In this document: positions 25,889-35,466 of the stretch, piece after piece
Layout of the letters: each line of letters opens with the position of its first letter
Numbering within the stretch: the first letter of the stretch is position 1
Source: Pseudomonadota bacterium
GTDB lineage: Bacteria; Pseudomonadota; Gammaproteobacteria; Burkholderiales; Gallionellaceae
NCBI GenBank assembly: GCA_021783995.1
Contig: JAJXTH010000017.1
Location: 1-48,703, forward strand
Reading direction: 5' to 3'
DNA: 48,703 bases
Translations under genes and position numbers: made by a program
Notes under the pieces: generated by a model
What the model was told of the DNA's origin: nothing
What the model saw: only the letters and a program-made list of their open reading frames with translations
The model's database searches: none

Positions 25889-26989
25889 ATGGCAAAAGGG
25901 ATGATACTGGCCGCTGGCCAGGGTACACGCATCAGGCCTCTGACCAAGAATCTGCCCAAGCCCATGATTCCCATTCTGGGCAAACCCGTGATGGAGTATC
26001 TGATAGAGCACATGGCCAGGTATGGCATCGTGGACATCATGATCAACGTGGCTTTCAATCATACCCAGATCGAGAGCTATTTCGGGGACGGCCGCAGCTG
26101 GGGTGTGAACATAGGCTATTCCTTCGAGGGGCTGCGCGAACACGGAGAAATCGTACCCAAGCCTCTGGGTTCGGCCGGAGGCATGAAGAAAATCCAGGAT
26201 TTTGGCGGTTTCTTCGATGAAACCACGCTGGTGGTTTGCGGAGATGCGATCATCGATCTCGACATAGGCTCAGCGCTTTCGGAGCACAAAAACAAGAAAG
26301 CGCTGGCCAGCGTCGTCACGCTTGATGTGCCGCTCGAGCAGACCAAGAATTACGGCGTGGTCGTGACCGACGGGAACGGGCAGATCGAATTCTTCCAAGA
26401 AAAACCTGCCCCTGAAGAAGCCAGATCCACGCTTGCCAGCACAGGCATATACATCTTCGAGCCAGAGGTGTTGGATCTCGTGCCTTCCGGCCAGGTATTC
26501 GACATAGGCAACGACCTTTTCCCGCTGCTTGTAAAGGAGAAGCTGCCATTCTTCGCGCAAAACCGGCATTTCAACTGGATAGACATCGGCCGCCTCACCG
26601 ATTACTGGGAAGTTTCGCAGCGCGTGCTGCGCGGAGAGGTTGCTCTGATGGGCATGCCGGGCAAGGAAATCAAGCCTGGCGTATGGGCAGGCCTCAACAC
26701 ATCCATCGGTGAAGGGGTCAGTATCATCGGCCCTGTCTATATCGGTTCGAACGTGAAGATAGAGCCGGGTGCGAACATCATAGGTCCTGCCTGGATAGGG
26801 CACGGCAGCCATATACGCTCCGGTGCCCGGCTTGAACGCTGCATTCTTTCCGAATACGTGCGCATCAGCGCCGGACAGCAAGTAAGCGAGATGATCATTT
26901 CCAACCAGTATTGCGTCAAACGCAACGGAGATGCGCATTATCTGGGCGAAGAAAACTTCCCGCTGCACTGGGGAGATGCGCGCGGCTGA
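25889..26989 (+). CDS. NDP-sugar pyrophosphorylase with left-handed beta-helix tail
   Basis: A 366-residue sugar-1-phosphate nucleotidyltransferase of the mannose-1-phosphate guanylyltransferase-like type. The N-terminal domain (about 1-230) has MILAAGQGTRIRPLTKNLPKP and LVVCGDAIIDLD. Hexapeptide repeats follow at about 255-330 (IGEGVSIIGPVYIGSNVKIE, IIGPAWIGHGS), forming a left-handed beta-helix. The base (GTP, UTP or TTP) and sugar cannot be read off; GDP-mannose and glucose-1-phosphate enzymes are both possible. A good AAAGGA ribosome site precedes the ATG. It sits in the surface-sugar block between rfbC and cysC. Confidence 0.88.
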   Translation: MAKGMILAAGQGTRIRPLTKNLPKPMIPILGKPVMEYLIEHMARYGIVDIMINVAFNHTQIESYFGDGRSWGVNIGYSFEGLREHGEIVPKPLGSAGGMKKIQDFGGFFDETTLVVCGDAIIDLDIGSALSEHKNKKALASVVTLDVPLEQTKNYGVVVTDGNGQIEFFQEKPAPEEARSTLASTGIYIFEPEVLDLVPSGQVFDIGNDLFPLLVKEKLPFFAQNRHFNWIDIGRLTDYWEVSQRVLRGEVALMGMPGKEIKPGVWAGLNTSIGEGVSIIGPVYIGSNVKIEPGANIIGPAWIGHGSHIRSGARLERCILSEYVRISAGQQVSEMIISNQYCVKRNGDAHYLGEENFPLHWGDARG

Positions 26990-27037
26990 TTTAGGCAATG
27001 GTATCCTTGTATGCATCGTTGAAACCATGGAGTAGCA

Positions 27038-27637
27038 ATGAACGGACAGAACATCTTTCAGCAGGCACTGAACATCAACCGCAAAGACCGCGAAAGGCTG
27101 AACGGACACAAGGGGCATGTGATCTGGCTCACGGGCCTTTCCGGTGCAGGTAAGTCCAGCATCGCCAATGCGATGGAGGTTATGCTGCATGCGGATGGGT
27201 ACCGCACTTATATACTCGATGGAGACAATGTGCGCGGCGGCCTGAGCCGGGATCTGGGTTTCTCGGATGCAGACCGCGTGGAAAACATACGCCGCATTAC
27301 CGAAGTTTCCAAGCTGATGATGGATGCCGGCCTGATCGTGATGACCGCCTTCATCTCCCCGTTCCGACACGAGCGCGAAATGGCACGCAATATTGTCGGC
27401 CAAGAACATTTTGTCGAAGTGTATGTAAGCACACCGCTTGAAATATGTGAGGCGCGAGACGTGAAGGGCTTGTACAAGAAGGCCAGGGCTGGGCAATTGC
27501 CCAACATGACGGGAATAGACAGCGCTTACGAGGCCCCGCTGTCGCCTGAAGTGACCGTCAACGGCAGCGGCCAGAGCATAGAGGAAACGGCAAGAATGGC
27601 GATCTCCCAGATCTCAACGTTGCGCCAGAGCGACTGA
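27038..27637 (+). CDS. cysC: CysC, adenylylsulfate (APS) kinase
   Basis: Phosphorylates APS to PAPS, the donor for sulfotransferases and a substrate of PAPS reductase. The 199 residues have the P-loop [17 protein letters not shown] at about 31-48 and [36 protein letters not shown], the lid [20 protein letters not shown], and [13 protein letters not shown] follow. The ATG has GGAG 7 nt upstream. No cysN/cysD or reductase gene is adjacent. Its position at the end of the sugar block suggests PAPS for sulfating a surface polymer; ordinary sulfate assimilation is the alternative. Only 1 nt separates its end from the convergent zapE gene. Confidence 0.95.
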   Translation: MNGQNIFQQALNINRKDRERLNGHKGHVIWLTGLSGAGKSSIANAMEVMLHADGYRTYILDGDNVRGGLSRDLGFSDADRVENIRRITEVSKLMMDAGLIVMTAFISPFRHEREMARNIVGQEHFVEVYVSTPLEICEARDVKGLYKKARAGQLPNMTGIDSAYEAPLSPEVTVNGSGQSIEETARMAISQISTLRQSD

Positions 27638-27638
27638 G

Positions 27639-28712
27639 TCACGTTGAACTTCTGCAGCGGTGCGGAAGCTCGAGATACCGGCGCGTCTGCATCTCCATCA
27701 GACGCGAGACGATGCGGCGCGATTCGCCGTCTTCCATCTCATAAAGGCTTTCGGGAGGCGCCTTGAAGCTCGCCACCAGCTTCACGCAATTGTCGTAAAG
27801 CACGTCGATCAGCCAGGTAAAACGGCGCGCCTCGTCGGCATTGTCGCTGGTCATGCGCGGCACGCCGGAAAGAAAAACCGTGGAATAACGAGCCGCGATG
27901 CCGAGATAATCGGATTGATCGTGATTGCCCTTGCACAATACGTCGAAGTCATACCAGACGATTTCGCGCGATGACTTCCTCGCTTTCCCCGCACCATCGT
28001 ATTCGCTGCCCATCGCCAGACGATGGAACATCGCCTCCATTCGTGTCAAGGATTCCGGACCATCCATGAAAACAGGGTCGCGGATCAGGTGAAGCTGGCG
28101 GTAATCCCTGCTACCATTGAAATGCAGTATCTTGAGCTCACGCTTCAAGAGATCGATCGCAGGCTGGAAGTTTTGCCTCTGAAGTCCATTTGGATAAAGT
28201 TCGTCAGGAGGCTGATTGGAGGTGATGAGCAGCACCACCCCGCGCTTGAACAGGGCTTCCAGAAGGCGGCCCAGCAGCATCGCATCGGCGATGTCGTCCA
28301 CATGAAACTCATCAAGGCAAAGCAGGCGCACTGCGTCTGCGATGTCGTCCGCCAGCGCGATCAGCGGATCGGGCATGCCTGACAGCCGCTTCATCTCCGC
28401 GTGCATCTCAACCATGAAACGATGAAAGTGCAACCGACGCTTGCGCCTATAGGGAAGGCAGTGGTAGAAACCATCCATCAGGAATGTCTTGCCTCGACCG
28501 ACGCCCCCCCAAATGTATAGACCCTGCGGGACTTTCGGGCTCAAGAGGCTGCGACCCAGGAATCCATCGCGCCTCTTCTTGAATTCGACGAGCTGTTGCC
28601 AAAGCGCTTCCAGCTCCTCGACGGCAGCTGCCTGCGCATCATCGCTGACGAAGCCCGCTTTGTCGCAAATCTCCTGATACCAGGATTTGGGTGAGATTTC
28701 CTGCACGATCAA
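27639..28712 (-). CDS. zapE: ZapE/AFG1-family ATPase
   Basis: A 357-residue AAA-type ATPase of the AFG1/ZapE family; in E. coli ZapE affects Z-ring stability, and in mitochondria AFG1 assists complex IV quality control. Visible: GLYIWGGVGRGKTFLMDGFY (Walker A near 65-80), LLCLDEFHVDDIADAM (Walker B with the family's FHV), LLITSNQPPDELYPNGLQRQNF, and the late SGVPRMTSDNADEARRFTWLIDVLYD. Length is typical. The gene overlaps the VOC gene upstream by 4 nt, forming a minus-strand group with purT. Confidence 0.93.
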   Translation of the reverse strand: MIVQEISPKSWYQEICDKAGFVSDDAQAAAVEELEALWQQLVEFKKRRDGFLGRSLLSPKVPQGLYIWGGVGRGKTFLMDGFYHCLPYRRKRRLHFHRFMVEMHAEMKRLSGMPDPLIALADDIADAVRLLCLDEFHVDDIADAMLLGRLLEALFKRGVVLLITSNQPPDELYPNGLQRQNFQPAIDLLKRELKILHFNGSRDYRQLHLIRDPVFMDGPESLTRMEAMFHRLAMGSEYDGAGKARKSSREIVWYDFDVLCKGNHDQSDYLGIAARYSTVFLSGVPRMTSDNADEARRFTWLIDVLYDNCVKLVASFKAPPESLYEMEDGESRRIVSRLMEMQTRRYLELPHRCRSST

Positions 28713-29077
28713 TCCGCAACAAATTCCAGTGCATTCTGATCCGGATCGCGGCAGAACAGCGCGCCTCTGCCGGACTGGCTCAAACTGTAGGGAATCCCGG
28801 CCTCGTCAAGGCGGGTCACGAGCCTTCGCATGTCGGACACTTTCAGCGCAACGTGGCGGTCTCGTCCGCCATGTGCCGGGCGCTGCAATCCCCGCTCCAC
28901 ATCGGGCAACAGCATCAGGTGTATCTGTTGGCCTACACCTGCATCATACCATATCCCGTCGAAACTCATAGCCGGACGCGCAGAATTGGGCACAAGGCCC
29001 AGCACCCCCTCATAAAATGCGCGCGCTTTATCAAGATCGGCGGTCAAAAAAGTCGCGTGGTGTATGCCGATGATCAT
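28709..29077 (-). CDS. VOC-superfamily (glyoxalase/dioxygenase fold) protein
   Basis: A 122-residue single vicinal-oxygen-chelate domain. It begins [28 protein letters not shown] with a likely metal His. Later [11 protein letters not shown] and [12 protein letters not shown] supply further His, and [12 protein letters not shown] near the end supplies Glu. The fold is shared by glyoxalase I, dioxygenases and resistance proteins. Function is unassigned; the residues suit a metal enzyme of lactoylglutathione-lyase type. ATGA overlaps with purT upstream and zapE downstream show co-translation. Confidence 0.85.
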   Translation of the reverse strand: MIIGIHHATFLTADLDKARAFYEGVLGLVPNSARPAMSFDGIWYDAGVGQQIHLMLLPDVERGLQRPAHGGRDRHVALKVSDMRRLVTRLDEAGIPYSLSQSGRGALFCRDPDQNALEFVAD

Positions 29078-30273
29078 GGCTTCACAGGCTTGACGAGGCT
29101 GGCCGCAAGCTTGGCCCGCGATCTCGCCTCATCAGTGTCCTTGCCGGTTGCAAGCGCAACCCCCATGCGGCGGCGCAGGAATGACTCGGGCTTGCCAAAC
29201 AGCCTGATGTCGCTGTTGGGCACGCGCAATGCCTCATTCACCCCTGCAAAGGCGATGCCCTTCCCTTCCAACTGCCCATAGATCACGGCGGATGCCCCAG
29301 GCTCGCGCAGTGAGGTGTTCACAGGAAGGCCAAGTATCGCGCGGGCATGCAACTCGAATTCGCTCTGCACCTGAGAGCACATCGTGACCATGCCCGTGTC
29401 ATGCGGGCGGGGGCTGACCTCGGAAAACCAGACTTCATCCCCTTTGACGAAGAGCTCAACGCCGAAAAGCCCAAGCCCCCCAAGATTTCCGGTCACTTTT
29501 TCTGCTATGTCCCGCGCGCGCTGCAACGCATGCGCGGGCATCCGCTGGGGCTGCCAGCTTTCCACATAATCTCCGTGCACCTGCACATGGCCTATGGGCT
29601 CGCAGAAGTGCGTCTCCACTTTTCCGTCCATGCCCATCGCGCGCACGGTGAGCAGGGTGATCTCGTACTCAAAGTCGATCACGCCCTCGACGATCACGCG
29701 TCCCTGATTCACTCGGCTGCCGCTTGCCGCATAGTTCCATGCGGCCTCGACTCCAGACGGGCCGTCGACCTTGGACTGTCCCTTTCCTGAAGAGGACATC
29801 ACGGGCTTTATGATGCAAGGATAGCCGATCTCATCGATGGCTGCCCGCATCTCATCCAGGCTGTCTGCAAAACGATAGGGGGATGTTGGCAACCCCAATG
29901 TCTCGGCAGCAAGGCGGCGTATGCCCTCACGGTTCATCGTGAGCTGCGTCGCGCGCGCCGTTGGAATCACCGTGGCAATTCCTTCGGTTTCGATCTTTCC
30001 CAGCATGTCAGTTGCAATGGCTTCGATCTCCGGCACGATCAGGTCCGGCTTTTCCAATTCGATCAGGGCGCGCAGCGCATCGCCATCGGCCATGTTGATG
30101 ACGTGAGACCGGTGCGCGACCTGATGGCCAGGCGCATCCGCATAGCGATCAACCGCGATTGTTTCGATGCCCAGACGCTGCAGCGCAATGATGACTTCCT
30201 TGCCGAGTTCCCCCGAACCCAGCAGCATGACGCGCGTGGCCGCAGCGCTCAAGGGTGTACCGATGACAGACAT
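29074..30273 (-). CDS. purT: PurT, formate-dependent GAR transformylase
   Basis: Makes formyl-glycinamide ribonucleotide from GAR, formate and ATP in purine synthesis, bypassing PurN. The 399-residue ATP-grasp protein shows [21 protein letters not shown] and [21 protein letters not shown]. It also shows the ATP-binding [42 protein letters not shown] with the metal Glu residues, and [16 protein letters not shown] 30273 is used; a TTG six nucleotides earlier is not needed. First gene of the purT-VOC-zapE group, divergent from fbaB. Confidence 0.97.
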   Translation of the reverse strand: MSVIGTPLSAAATRVMLLGSGELGKEVIIALQRLGIETIAVDRYADAPGHQVAHRSHVINMADGDALRALIELEKPDLIVPEIEAIATDMLGKIETEGIATVIPTARATQLTMNREGIRRLAAETLGLPTSPYRFADSLDEMRAAIDEIGYPCIIKPVMSSSGKGQSKVDGPSGVEAAWNYAASGSRVNQGRVIVEGVIDFEYEITLLTVRAMGMDGKVETHFCEPIGHVQVHGDYVESWQPQRMPAHALQRARDIAEKVTGNLGGLGLFGVELFVKGDEVWFSEVSPRPHDTGMVTMCSQVQSEFELHARAILGLPVNTSLREPGASAVIYGQLEGKGIAFAGVNEALRVPNSDIRLFGKPESFLRRRMGVALATGKDTDEARSRAKLAASLVKPVKP

Positions 30274-30438
30274 TTTCAAAAACCCCGTATTGAGAATCGA
30301 ACCAAATTATACACAGCAGGCCTGAGACCTCATACAACTGCAATGATTCGGAAAAAAAATCAGGATGCGATGCGTCAGATTTCTATGTCACTCGAATCAG
30401 AGTAACATGCATCATCTTCACCACCATGGAGCGCCATC

Positions 30439-31488
30439 ATGACCGATATCGTTCAATTGCTGGCTGACGAAGCTGAATACCTTCTGCATCACCGTTGTGC
30501 CGGCATACCTGGAACATCGCTGCACCTGCCAGGCTCGGACTACATCGACCGCGTGGTCGCGATGAAGGACAGGAAACCCGCAGTGCTCTGCAGCCTGCAA
30601 AGGCTATACGGACACGGCAGGCTAAAAGACACAGGCTACCTTTCGCTGCTGCCCGTGGACCAGGGCGTGGAGCATTCGGCCGGCGCCTCATTTGCGCCCA
30701 ACCCGATCTACTTCGACCCCGAGAACATCGTGAAGCTTGCGATAGAGGGAGGATGCAATGGCGTGGCATCCACGCTCGGCGTGCTGTCAGCGGTTTCTCG
30801 CCGTTATGCGCACAGGATCCCCTTCATCGTGAAGATCAACCACAACGAGCTGCTCACCTATCCCAACAAATACGACCAGACGCTTTTTGCAAGCGTCGAT
30901 CAGGCATTCGACATCGGCGCAGTCGCTGTCGGCGCGACTGTGTTCTACGGATCGAACGAGTCCAGACGCCAGATACAGGAGGTCTCGGTAGCGTTCGAGC
31001 GCGCGCACGAACTAGGCATGGCAACCGTGCTATGGGCCTATCTGCGCAACACGGCTTTCAAGCAGGACGGCATCGATTACCATGTGTCAGCTGACCTCAC
31101 GGGACAGGCCAATCATCTGGCAGCAACCATCAACGCTGACATCATCAAGCAGAAGATGGCTGAGAACAATGGCGGTTACAAGTCGATCAAGTTCGGCAAG
31201 ACCAGCGAAAAGGTATATTCAGAGCTGGCCTCTGACCATCCAGTCGATCTCGTGCGCTATCAGGTCGCGAACTGCTACATGGGGCGCGTGGGGATGATCA
31301 ATTCAGGCGGGGCATCGGGCCATGATGACCTGCATCAGGCAGTGCGCACTGCGGTGATCAACAAGCGCGCAGGCGGCATGGGGTTGATCTCGGGCAGAAA
31401 GGCGTTCCAGAAACCGATGAAGGAAGGCATAGAATTGCTCAATGCAATCCAGGATGTATACAGCGATCCTGCCGTGACCATAGCATGA
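30439..31488 (+). CDS. fbaB: Class I fructose-bisphosphate aldolase (DhnA/FbaB type)
   Basis: Reversible cleavage of fructose-1,6-bisphosphate through a Schiff-base lysine; used in glycolysis and gluconeogenesis. The 349-residue protein matches E. coli FbaB along its length: [52 protein letters not shown] and [32 protein letters not shown] holds the lysines of the active-site strand, and [19 protein letters not shown] is near the end. A ribosome site GGAG lies 7 nt before the ATG. It stands alone with about 160 bp of upstream DNA shared with divergent purT, where I see no clear promoter. Confidence 0.95.
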   Translation: MTDIVQLLADEAEYLLHHRCAGIPGTSLHLPGSDYIDRVVAMKDRKPAVLCSLQRLYGHGRLKDTGYLSLLPVDQGVEHSAGASFAPNPIYFDPENIVKLAIEGGCNGVASTLGVLSAVSRRYAHRIPFIVKINHNELLTYPNKYDQTLFASVDQAFDIGAVAVGATVFYGSNESRRQIQEVSVAFERAHELGMATVLWAYLRNTAFKQDGIDYHVSADLTGQANHLAATINADIIKQKMAENNGGYKSIKFGKTSEKVYSELASDHPVDLVRYQVANCYMGRVGMINSGGASGHDDLHQAVRTAVINKRAGGMGLISGRKAFQKPMKEGIELLNAIQDVYSDPAVTIA

Positions 31489-31576
31489 TCCGGGACATCG
31501 CGCGGTCAGGGACTTTTCATTTCAACCGTGAGAAGAATACAGTATTATCCAATGTTTTTCAGGTTGAAGTGATGCG

Positions 31577-33271
31577 ATGAAAAACTGGTGGCGGTCATTG
31601 GATGTGGCAACCAAGCTGAACATTCCTATTCAGCTCACGCTTGCCATCGCCCTGTCTTTGGCTCATATCTGGGTGATCCAGAACTTCAAGGCGGAAGTGC
31701 TGGATGGAGCAAAAAGACGCGCCGTGGTTTCGGCCGATGGCATCATCAACGGCATGAACATGCTGATGGTGACCGGCATGATCTCAAATCCGGAGAACCG
31801 CCGCCTGTTCATCAGGAAGATGAGCGCCTCCGATCGCATGAGGGAGGTTCGCATCATACGCGCAAAGCAGGTTCAGGATCAGTTTGGCATGGGATTGCCG
31901 GAAGAACATGCCCAAGACTCGCTGGACAAGCTTGCGATCAGCTCGAAGCAGATACAGTTCAGGCTGGACCGCAGTTCTTCATCGCTGCGCACCGTTGTGC
32001 CCTACATCGCCAGCACCAGTTTCCGCGGCACCAATTGCCTGTCCTGCCACCATGTTGAGCCAGGGTCGGTGAATGGCGCAGCCAGCATCACCATAGACAT
32101 GACCCAGGATTTCGACGCGATCAGCAGGGCCAGGTGTGAACTTTGGGCAGGGCAGTTATTTTTGCAGATCTTGATGTATTTCGCGACCCAGAGACTGCTG
32201 CGCCGCCTGATACGCCCGCTCACCAACCTCAAATCGTCCATGGAGGTCATGGAAAATGCGGGCAGCGCAGCGCAATTTATCCCCGTCAAGGAAGACAAGA
32301 ACAAGGACGAGATCGGCATACTCACGGGCACATTCAATCGCATGTCGGAGGCTCTGTTCAATTCGGAACAGTCGATGCGCCTGGCCAAGGCTATCTATGA
32401 GTCTAATGCGGATGCGATTATCGTGACGGATCAAAACAACCTGATCACGGACGTCAATCCGGCTTTTACCCGGCTGACAGGCTACATGCCTGAAGATGTG
32501 ATCGGCAAAAACCCGAGGATCATGAAATCCGGTCTGCACGATGAAAAGTTCTACCAGCAGATGTGGAAGAAAATCAAAGAAGAGGATCACTGGCAAGGCG
32601 AGCTCTGGGACAAGCGACGCGATGGCTCATTGTATGCAAAACTCGCCAACATCATCGCACTGCGCAACAATGACGGCAGCATATACCGCTATGTCGCGCA
32701 ATTCTCCGACATCACAGAAAAGAAGCAGAAAGACGAGCTGATACACTGGCAGGCCAACTATGATCCGCTGACGAATTTGCCCAACCGCCGTCTTTTTCAC
32801 GACAGGCTGGCAGCAGCCATCAAGCTTGCTGACCGCAAGAAATTGCCGTTCTCGTTGTTCTACATCGACCTGGACCACTTCAAGGAAATCAATGACAAGC
32901 TGGGTCACGCCAACGGCGACGCGCTGTTGATGGAGGCCGGTCAGCGCATATCGGGCTGCGTGCGCGAGACAGATACCGTTGCGCGTCTGGGCGGCGATGA
33001 GTTTGCGATCATCCTGCCTGAACTGGAAAACAGGGAACAGATCAAACGCATCGCGGATGATATCGTGAGAAAACTTGCCAAACCGTTTTTCTTCGTCAAC
33101 GATGAAACCGGATATCACGTTTCAGCAAGCATCGGGATCGCGATTTATCCTTTTGATGCCAGGGAGATAAGCACCTTGATCAACTGCGCAGACCAAGCCA
33201 TGTATCAGGCGAAAGCGGCAGGACGAAATGGCTACAGATATTTCTCGAATTCGGCAGAGGATCTAATCTGA
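31577..33271 (+). CDS. Membrane diguanylate cyclase with c-heme motif, HAMP, PAS and GGDEF
   Basis: A 564-residue sensory protein likely to make cyclic di-GMP. The N-terminal membrane helix is at about 15-35. The periplasmic domain contains one c-type heme attachment motif Cys154-Leu-Ser-Cys157-His158 in FRGTNCLSCHHVEPG. A second hydrophobic segment lies at about 193-210 and a HAMP-like region at about 215-270. A PAS domain follows (about 272-390: ESNADAIIVTDQNN, FTRLTGYMPEDVIG, ITEKKQKDEL). The GGDEF domain (about 405-560) has an intact GGDEF at 472-476, FYIDLDHFKEINDKLGH, and an RETD inhibitory site five residues before it. No EAL domain. It probably senses redox, oxygen or another heme ligand. 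It overlaps the convergent EamA gene by 9 nt. Confidence 0.92.
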   Translation: MKNWWRSLDVATKLNIPIQLTLAIALSLAHIWVIQNFKAEVLDGAKRRAVVSADGIINGMNMLMVTGMISNPENRRLFIRKMSASDRMREVRIIRAKQVQDQFGMGLPEEHAQDSLDKLAISSKQIQFRLDRSSSSLRTVVPYIASTSFRGTNCLSCHHVEPGSVNGAASITIDMTQDFDAISRARCELWAGQLFLQILMYFATQRLLRRLIRPLTNLKSSMEVMENAGSAAQFIPVKEDKNKDEIGILTGTFNRMSEALFNSEQSMRLAKAIYESNADAIIVTDQNNLITDVNPAFTRLTGYMPEDVIGKNPRIMKSGLHDEKFYQQMWKKIKEEDHWQGELWDKRRDGSLYAKLANIIALRNNDGSIYRYVAQFSDITEKKQKDELIHWQANYDPLTNLPNRRLFHDRLAAAIKLADRKKLPFSLFYIDLDHFKEINDKLGHANGDALLMEAGQRISGCVRETDTVARLGGDEFAIILPELENREQIKRIADDIVRKLAKPFFFVNDETGYHVSASIGIAIYPFDAREISTLINCADQAMYQAKAAGRNGYRYFSNSAEDLI

Positions 33272-34144
33272 TATTTCGTTTTCGGCATACAGTTTTCCTG
33301 ACATCAGGCTCGCAGAAACAATCAGCAGCGCACCTGCCCATTCGCGCATCCCCATCGTCTCGTCCACCAAAAAATAGGATGCAATGGCTGCAACGACCAG
33401 CTCCGACAAGAATAGCAGCGTTGCGCGATTTGCCGGCATATGGGTGACGCCATACTGCACGGCAAAGCTGCATGCGCACAAGGCCACACCCAGCAATCCC
33501 AGGATCAACCATGAAAGCCCGCCAGCTATCCCTAATCCGCCCTGCCACCATATAAGCGGCGCGACAAGCGCAACCGTGCCGAACCAGATGCTCACCGATT
33601 TTGCCTCGACGCTGAGACTGACTGTACGGCGAGAAATCACATTGGACAACGCAAACCCCATGCCTGCCGACAGCCCGGTCCATTCGGACAGGTTTTTCGG
33701 AAACGGCATGCCCAGTCTGGGCTCCCACAGCATGATGAATGCACCGCATAGCGACAGCGCGATGATGGAATAACCGTAGCGGTTCAGGCGCTCATTCAGC
33801 AGCCAGTAGGAAAACAGGATAGTCCAGACCGGCGCAAGATAGAAAAGCAGCAGCACGCGCATAACGATGCCGTGCAGCATCGCCAGCACATAACCAAAAT
33901 TGGCCCAGCCTGCGGAAAACACCAACAGCACCGCCCACCAGTCAGCCTTGGGAAGCTCACTCCACACGCGCGGCAGCATGAATGCGCCAAACAGCATTGC
34001 CAGCAGATAGCTGATGAAGGTTGCCTCCGGGCCAGAAACGCCGTCTGCCTGCAACACGCGGAATGGATACCAGATCAGGCCCCACACCAGCGCGCCGCTC
34101 AGGATCCCTGCGACAGGCATGATATTTCGTTTTGATGACACCAT
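33263..34144 (-). CDS. EamA/DMT-superfamily transporter
   Basis: A 293-residue inner-membrane protein with ten predicted helices in two EamA repeats, the layout of drug/metabolite transporters such as RhaT-like and YdcZ-like exporters. Visible: ILSGALVWGLIWYPFRVLQ in helix 1, LLLFYLAPVWTILFSYWLLNERL at the end of the first repeat, and TLLFLSELVVAAIASYFLVDETM in the second. ATG 34144 is chosen for its AGGGG ribosome site. The substrate is unknown. The gene is divergent from dapC, with only 43 bp between start codons, and overlaps the GGDEF gene at the 3' end. Confidence 0.88.
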   Translation of the reverse strand: MVSSKRNIMPVAGILSGALVWGLIWYPFRVLQADGVSGPEATFISYLLAMLFGAFMLPRVWSELPKADWWAVLLVFSAGWANFGYVLAMLHGIVMRVLLLFYLAPVWTILFSYWLLNERLNRYGYSIIALSLCGAFIMLWEPRLGMPFPKNLSEWTGLSAGMGFALSNVISRRTVSLSVEAKSVSIWFGTVALVAPLIWWQGGLGIAGGLSWLILGLLGVALCACSFAVQYGVTHMPANRATLLFLSELVVAAIASYFLVDETMGMREWAGALLIVSASLMSGKLYAENEISD

Positions 34145-34159
34145 TTCGCCCCTTATAAT
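34132..34159 (+). promoter_or_regulatory. Sigma-70-like promoter of dapC
   Basis: A perfect -10 box TATAAT (34154-34159) has TTGATG (34132-34137) 16 bp upstream. Transcription would start near 34166, leaving only about 20 nt of leader before the dapC ATG at 34188 and about 10 before the alternative at 34176. The promoter overlaps the ribosome site and first codons of the divergent EamA gene. Confidence 0.6.
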
Positions 34160-34187
34160 ACACACTGTTCATAAAATGCCCAGCGCA

Positions 34188-35390
34188 ATGAATCCAGAAC
34201 TCGACCGTCTGCAGCCCTACCCTTTCCAGAAACTCGCCAGCCTGTTTCGCGAAGTCACCGCGAATAAAGACTACCGCGCTATCAGCCTATCCATAGGCGA
34301 GCCCAAGCATGCCACGCCTCAGTTCATCAAGGACGCCGTCGCAGCCAATCTCGGCGGACTTGCGAATTATCCCACAACCCTTGGTTCGGACACGTTGCGC
34401 AGCGCGATCGCCCATTGGCTTATGCAGCGTTATGGTATTCCTCTTCCCGATTTCAAGACCCAGATATTGCCGGTGAATGGAAGCCGCGAAGCCCTGTTCG
34501 CATTCGCACAGACCGTGATCGATCGCACCAGGAATGCGCCCGTCGTCGTCTGCCCCAATCCGTTCTATCAGATCTATGAAGGCGCTGCATACCTCGCCGG
34601 GGCCGAGCCCCATTTTTTGAATGCCTTGCCCGAAGACGGCTATGCGCTAAATTTCTCTCAGCTGCCCGAAGAAATCTGGCAACGCACGCAGCTCATCTAT
34701 GTCTGCTCTCCAGGCAATCCGACAGGAAAGGTGATGTCTCTTGATGAGTGGAAGGCGCTTTTCGAGATGTCAGACCGCCATGGTTTCGCGATCGCTTCCG
34801 ACGAATGTTATTCGGAAATCTATGCTGACACGGCGCCACTCGGCGCGTTGCAGGCCGCGCATAGTCTGGGCCGCGCTGACTACCGCAATCTGGTGGTATT
34901 CTCCAGCCTTTCCAAACGTTCAAACGTGCCCGGCATGCGCTCCGGCTTTGTGGCCGGAGATGCAAAGGCGATCGAAAAATTTGCGCTTTACCGCACCTAT
35001 CACGGCTCGGCGATGAATCCGGCAATACAAGAAGCGAGCATCTCCGCATGGCAGGACGAGGTTCATGTCGCGGAAAACCGGCGCCTGTACAATGAGAAAT
35101 TCGCGCGCGTATCAGAGATACTCAAGGAGGTATTGCCCGTTTCGCTACCCGATGCAGGATTCTATCTCTGGGTGCGCACGCCGATCTCCGACAAGGCCTA
35201 CGCGCAGGCCTTGTATCGCGATTATAATGTGACGGTGCTGCCCGGCAGCTTTCTGGCACGGAACAGCCAGGGCATCAATCCTGGCGAGCATTATATTCGC
35301 ATGGCACTGGTCGCAGGAACCGAAGAAACCGTGGAGGCTGCGTACAGAATCAAAGAATTTACTCATCAGCTTGTAGCTGACAGCAAGTAG
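34188..35390 (+). CDS. dapC: DapC, succinyldiaminopimelate aminotransferase
   Basis: Class I PLP aminotransferase converting N-succinyl-2-amino-6-ketopimelate to N-succinyl-diaminopimelate, on the path to lysine and peptidoglycan. The 400-residue protein begins MNPELDRLQPYPFQKLASL, characteristic of betaproteobacterial DapC. NGSREALFAFAQTV, VVVCPNPFYQIYEGAA, YVCSPGNPTGKVMSLDEW and SDECYSEIY follow, and the PLP lysine is in SSLSKRSNVPGMRSGF. ATG 34188 is preferred by family alignment; ATG 34176 adds four residues. Neither has a ribosome site, consistent with a short leader. dapD follows 76 nt later. Confidence 0.93.
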   Translation: MNPELDRLQPYPFQKLASLFREVTANKDYRAISLSIGEPKHATPQFIKDAVAANLGGLANYPTTLGSDTLRSAIAHWLMQRYGIPLPDFKTQILPVNGSREALFAFAQTVIDRTRNAPVVVCPNPFYQIYEGAAYLAGAEPHFLNALPEDGYALNFSQLPEEIWQRTQLIYVCSPGNPTGKVMSLDEWKALFEMSDRHGFAIASDECYSEIYADTAPLGALQAAHSLGRADYRNLVVFSSLSKRSNVPGMRSGFVAGDAKAIEKFALYRTYHGSAMNPAIQEASISAWQDEVHVAENRRLYNEKFARVSEILKEVLPVSLPDAGFYLWVRTPISDKAYAQALYRDYNVTVLPGSFLARNSQGINPGEHYIRMALVAGTEETVEAAYRIKEFTHQLVADSK

Positions 35391-35441
35391 CCCGCTGCCA
35401 AGTTTTTGCTACAAGCCACTAACTACAACTCGCGACAAGCT
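35368..35441. repeat. Inverted-repeat element between dapC and dapD
   Basis: CTTGTAGC (35370-35377) and GCTACAAG (35408-35415) are perfect 8-bp inverted repeats. The outer ends AGCTTGT (35368-35374) and ACAAGCT (35435-35441) also pair. The unit GCTACAAGCCAC (35408-35419) recurs identically at 36330-36341 after dapD. It overlaps the dapC stop codon. Confidence 0.6.
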
Positions 35442-35466
35442 ATTTTTTATTTAACTGGAAATCATC

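Noticed and set aside
26270-27496. Long minus-strand open frame (408 codons) opposite the NDP-sugar pyrophosphorylase and cysC
   Set aside because: It spans two well-supported plus-strand genes and shows no family motif; a coding shadow.
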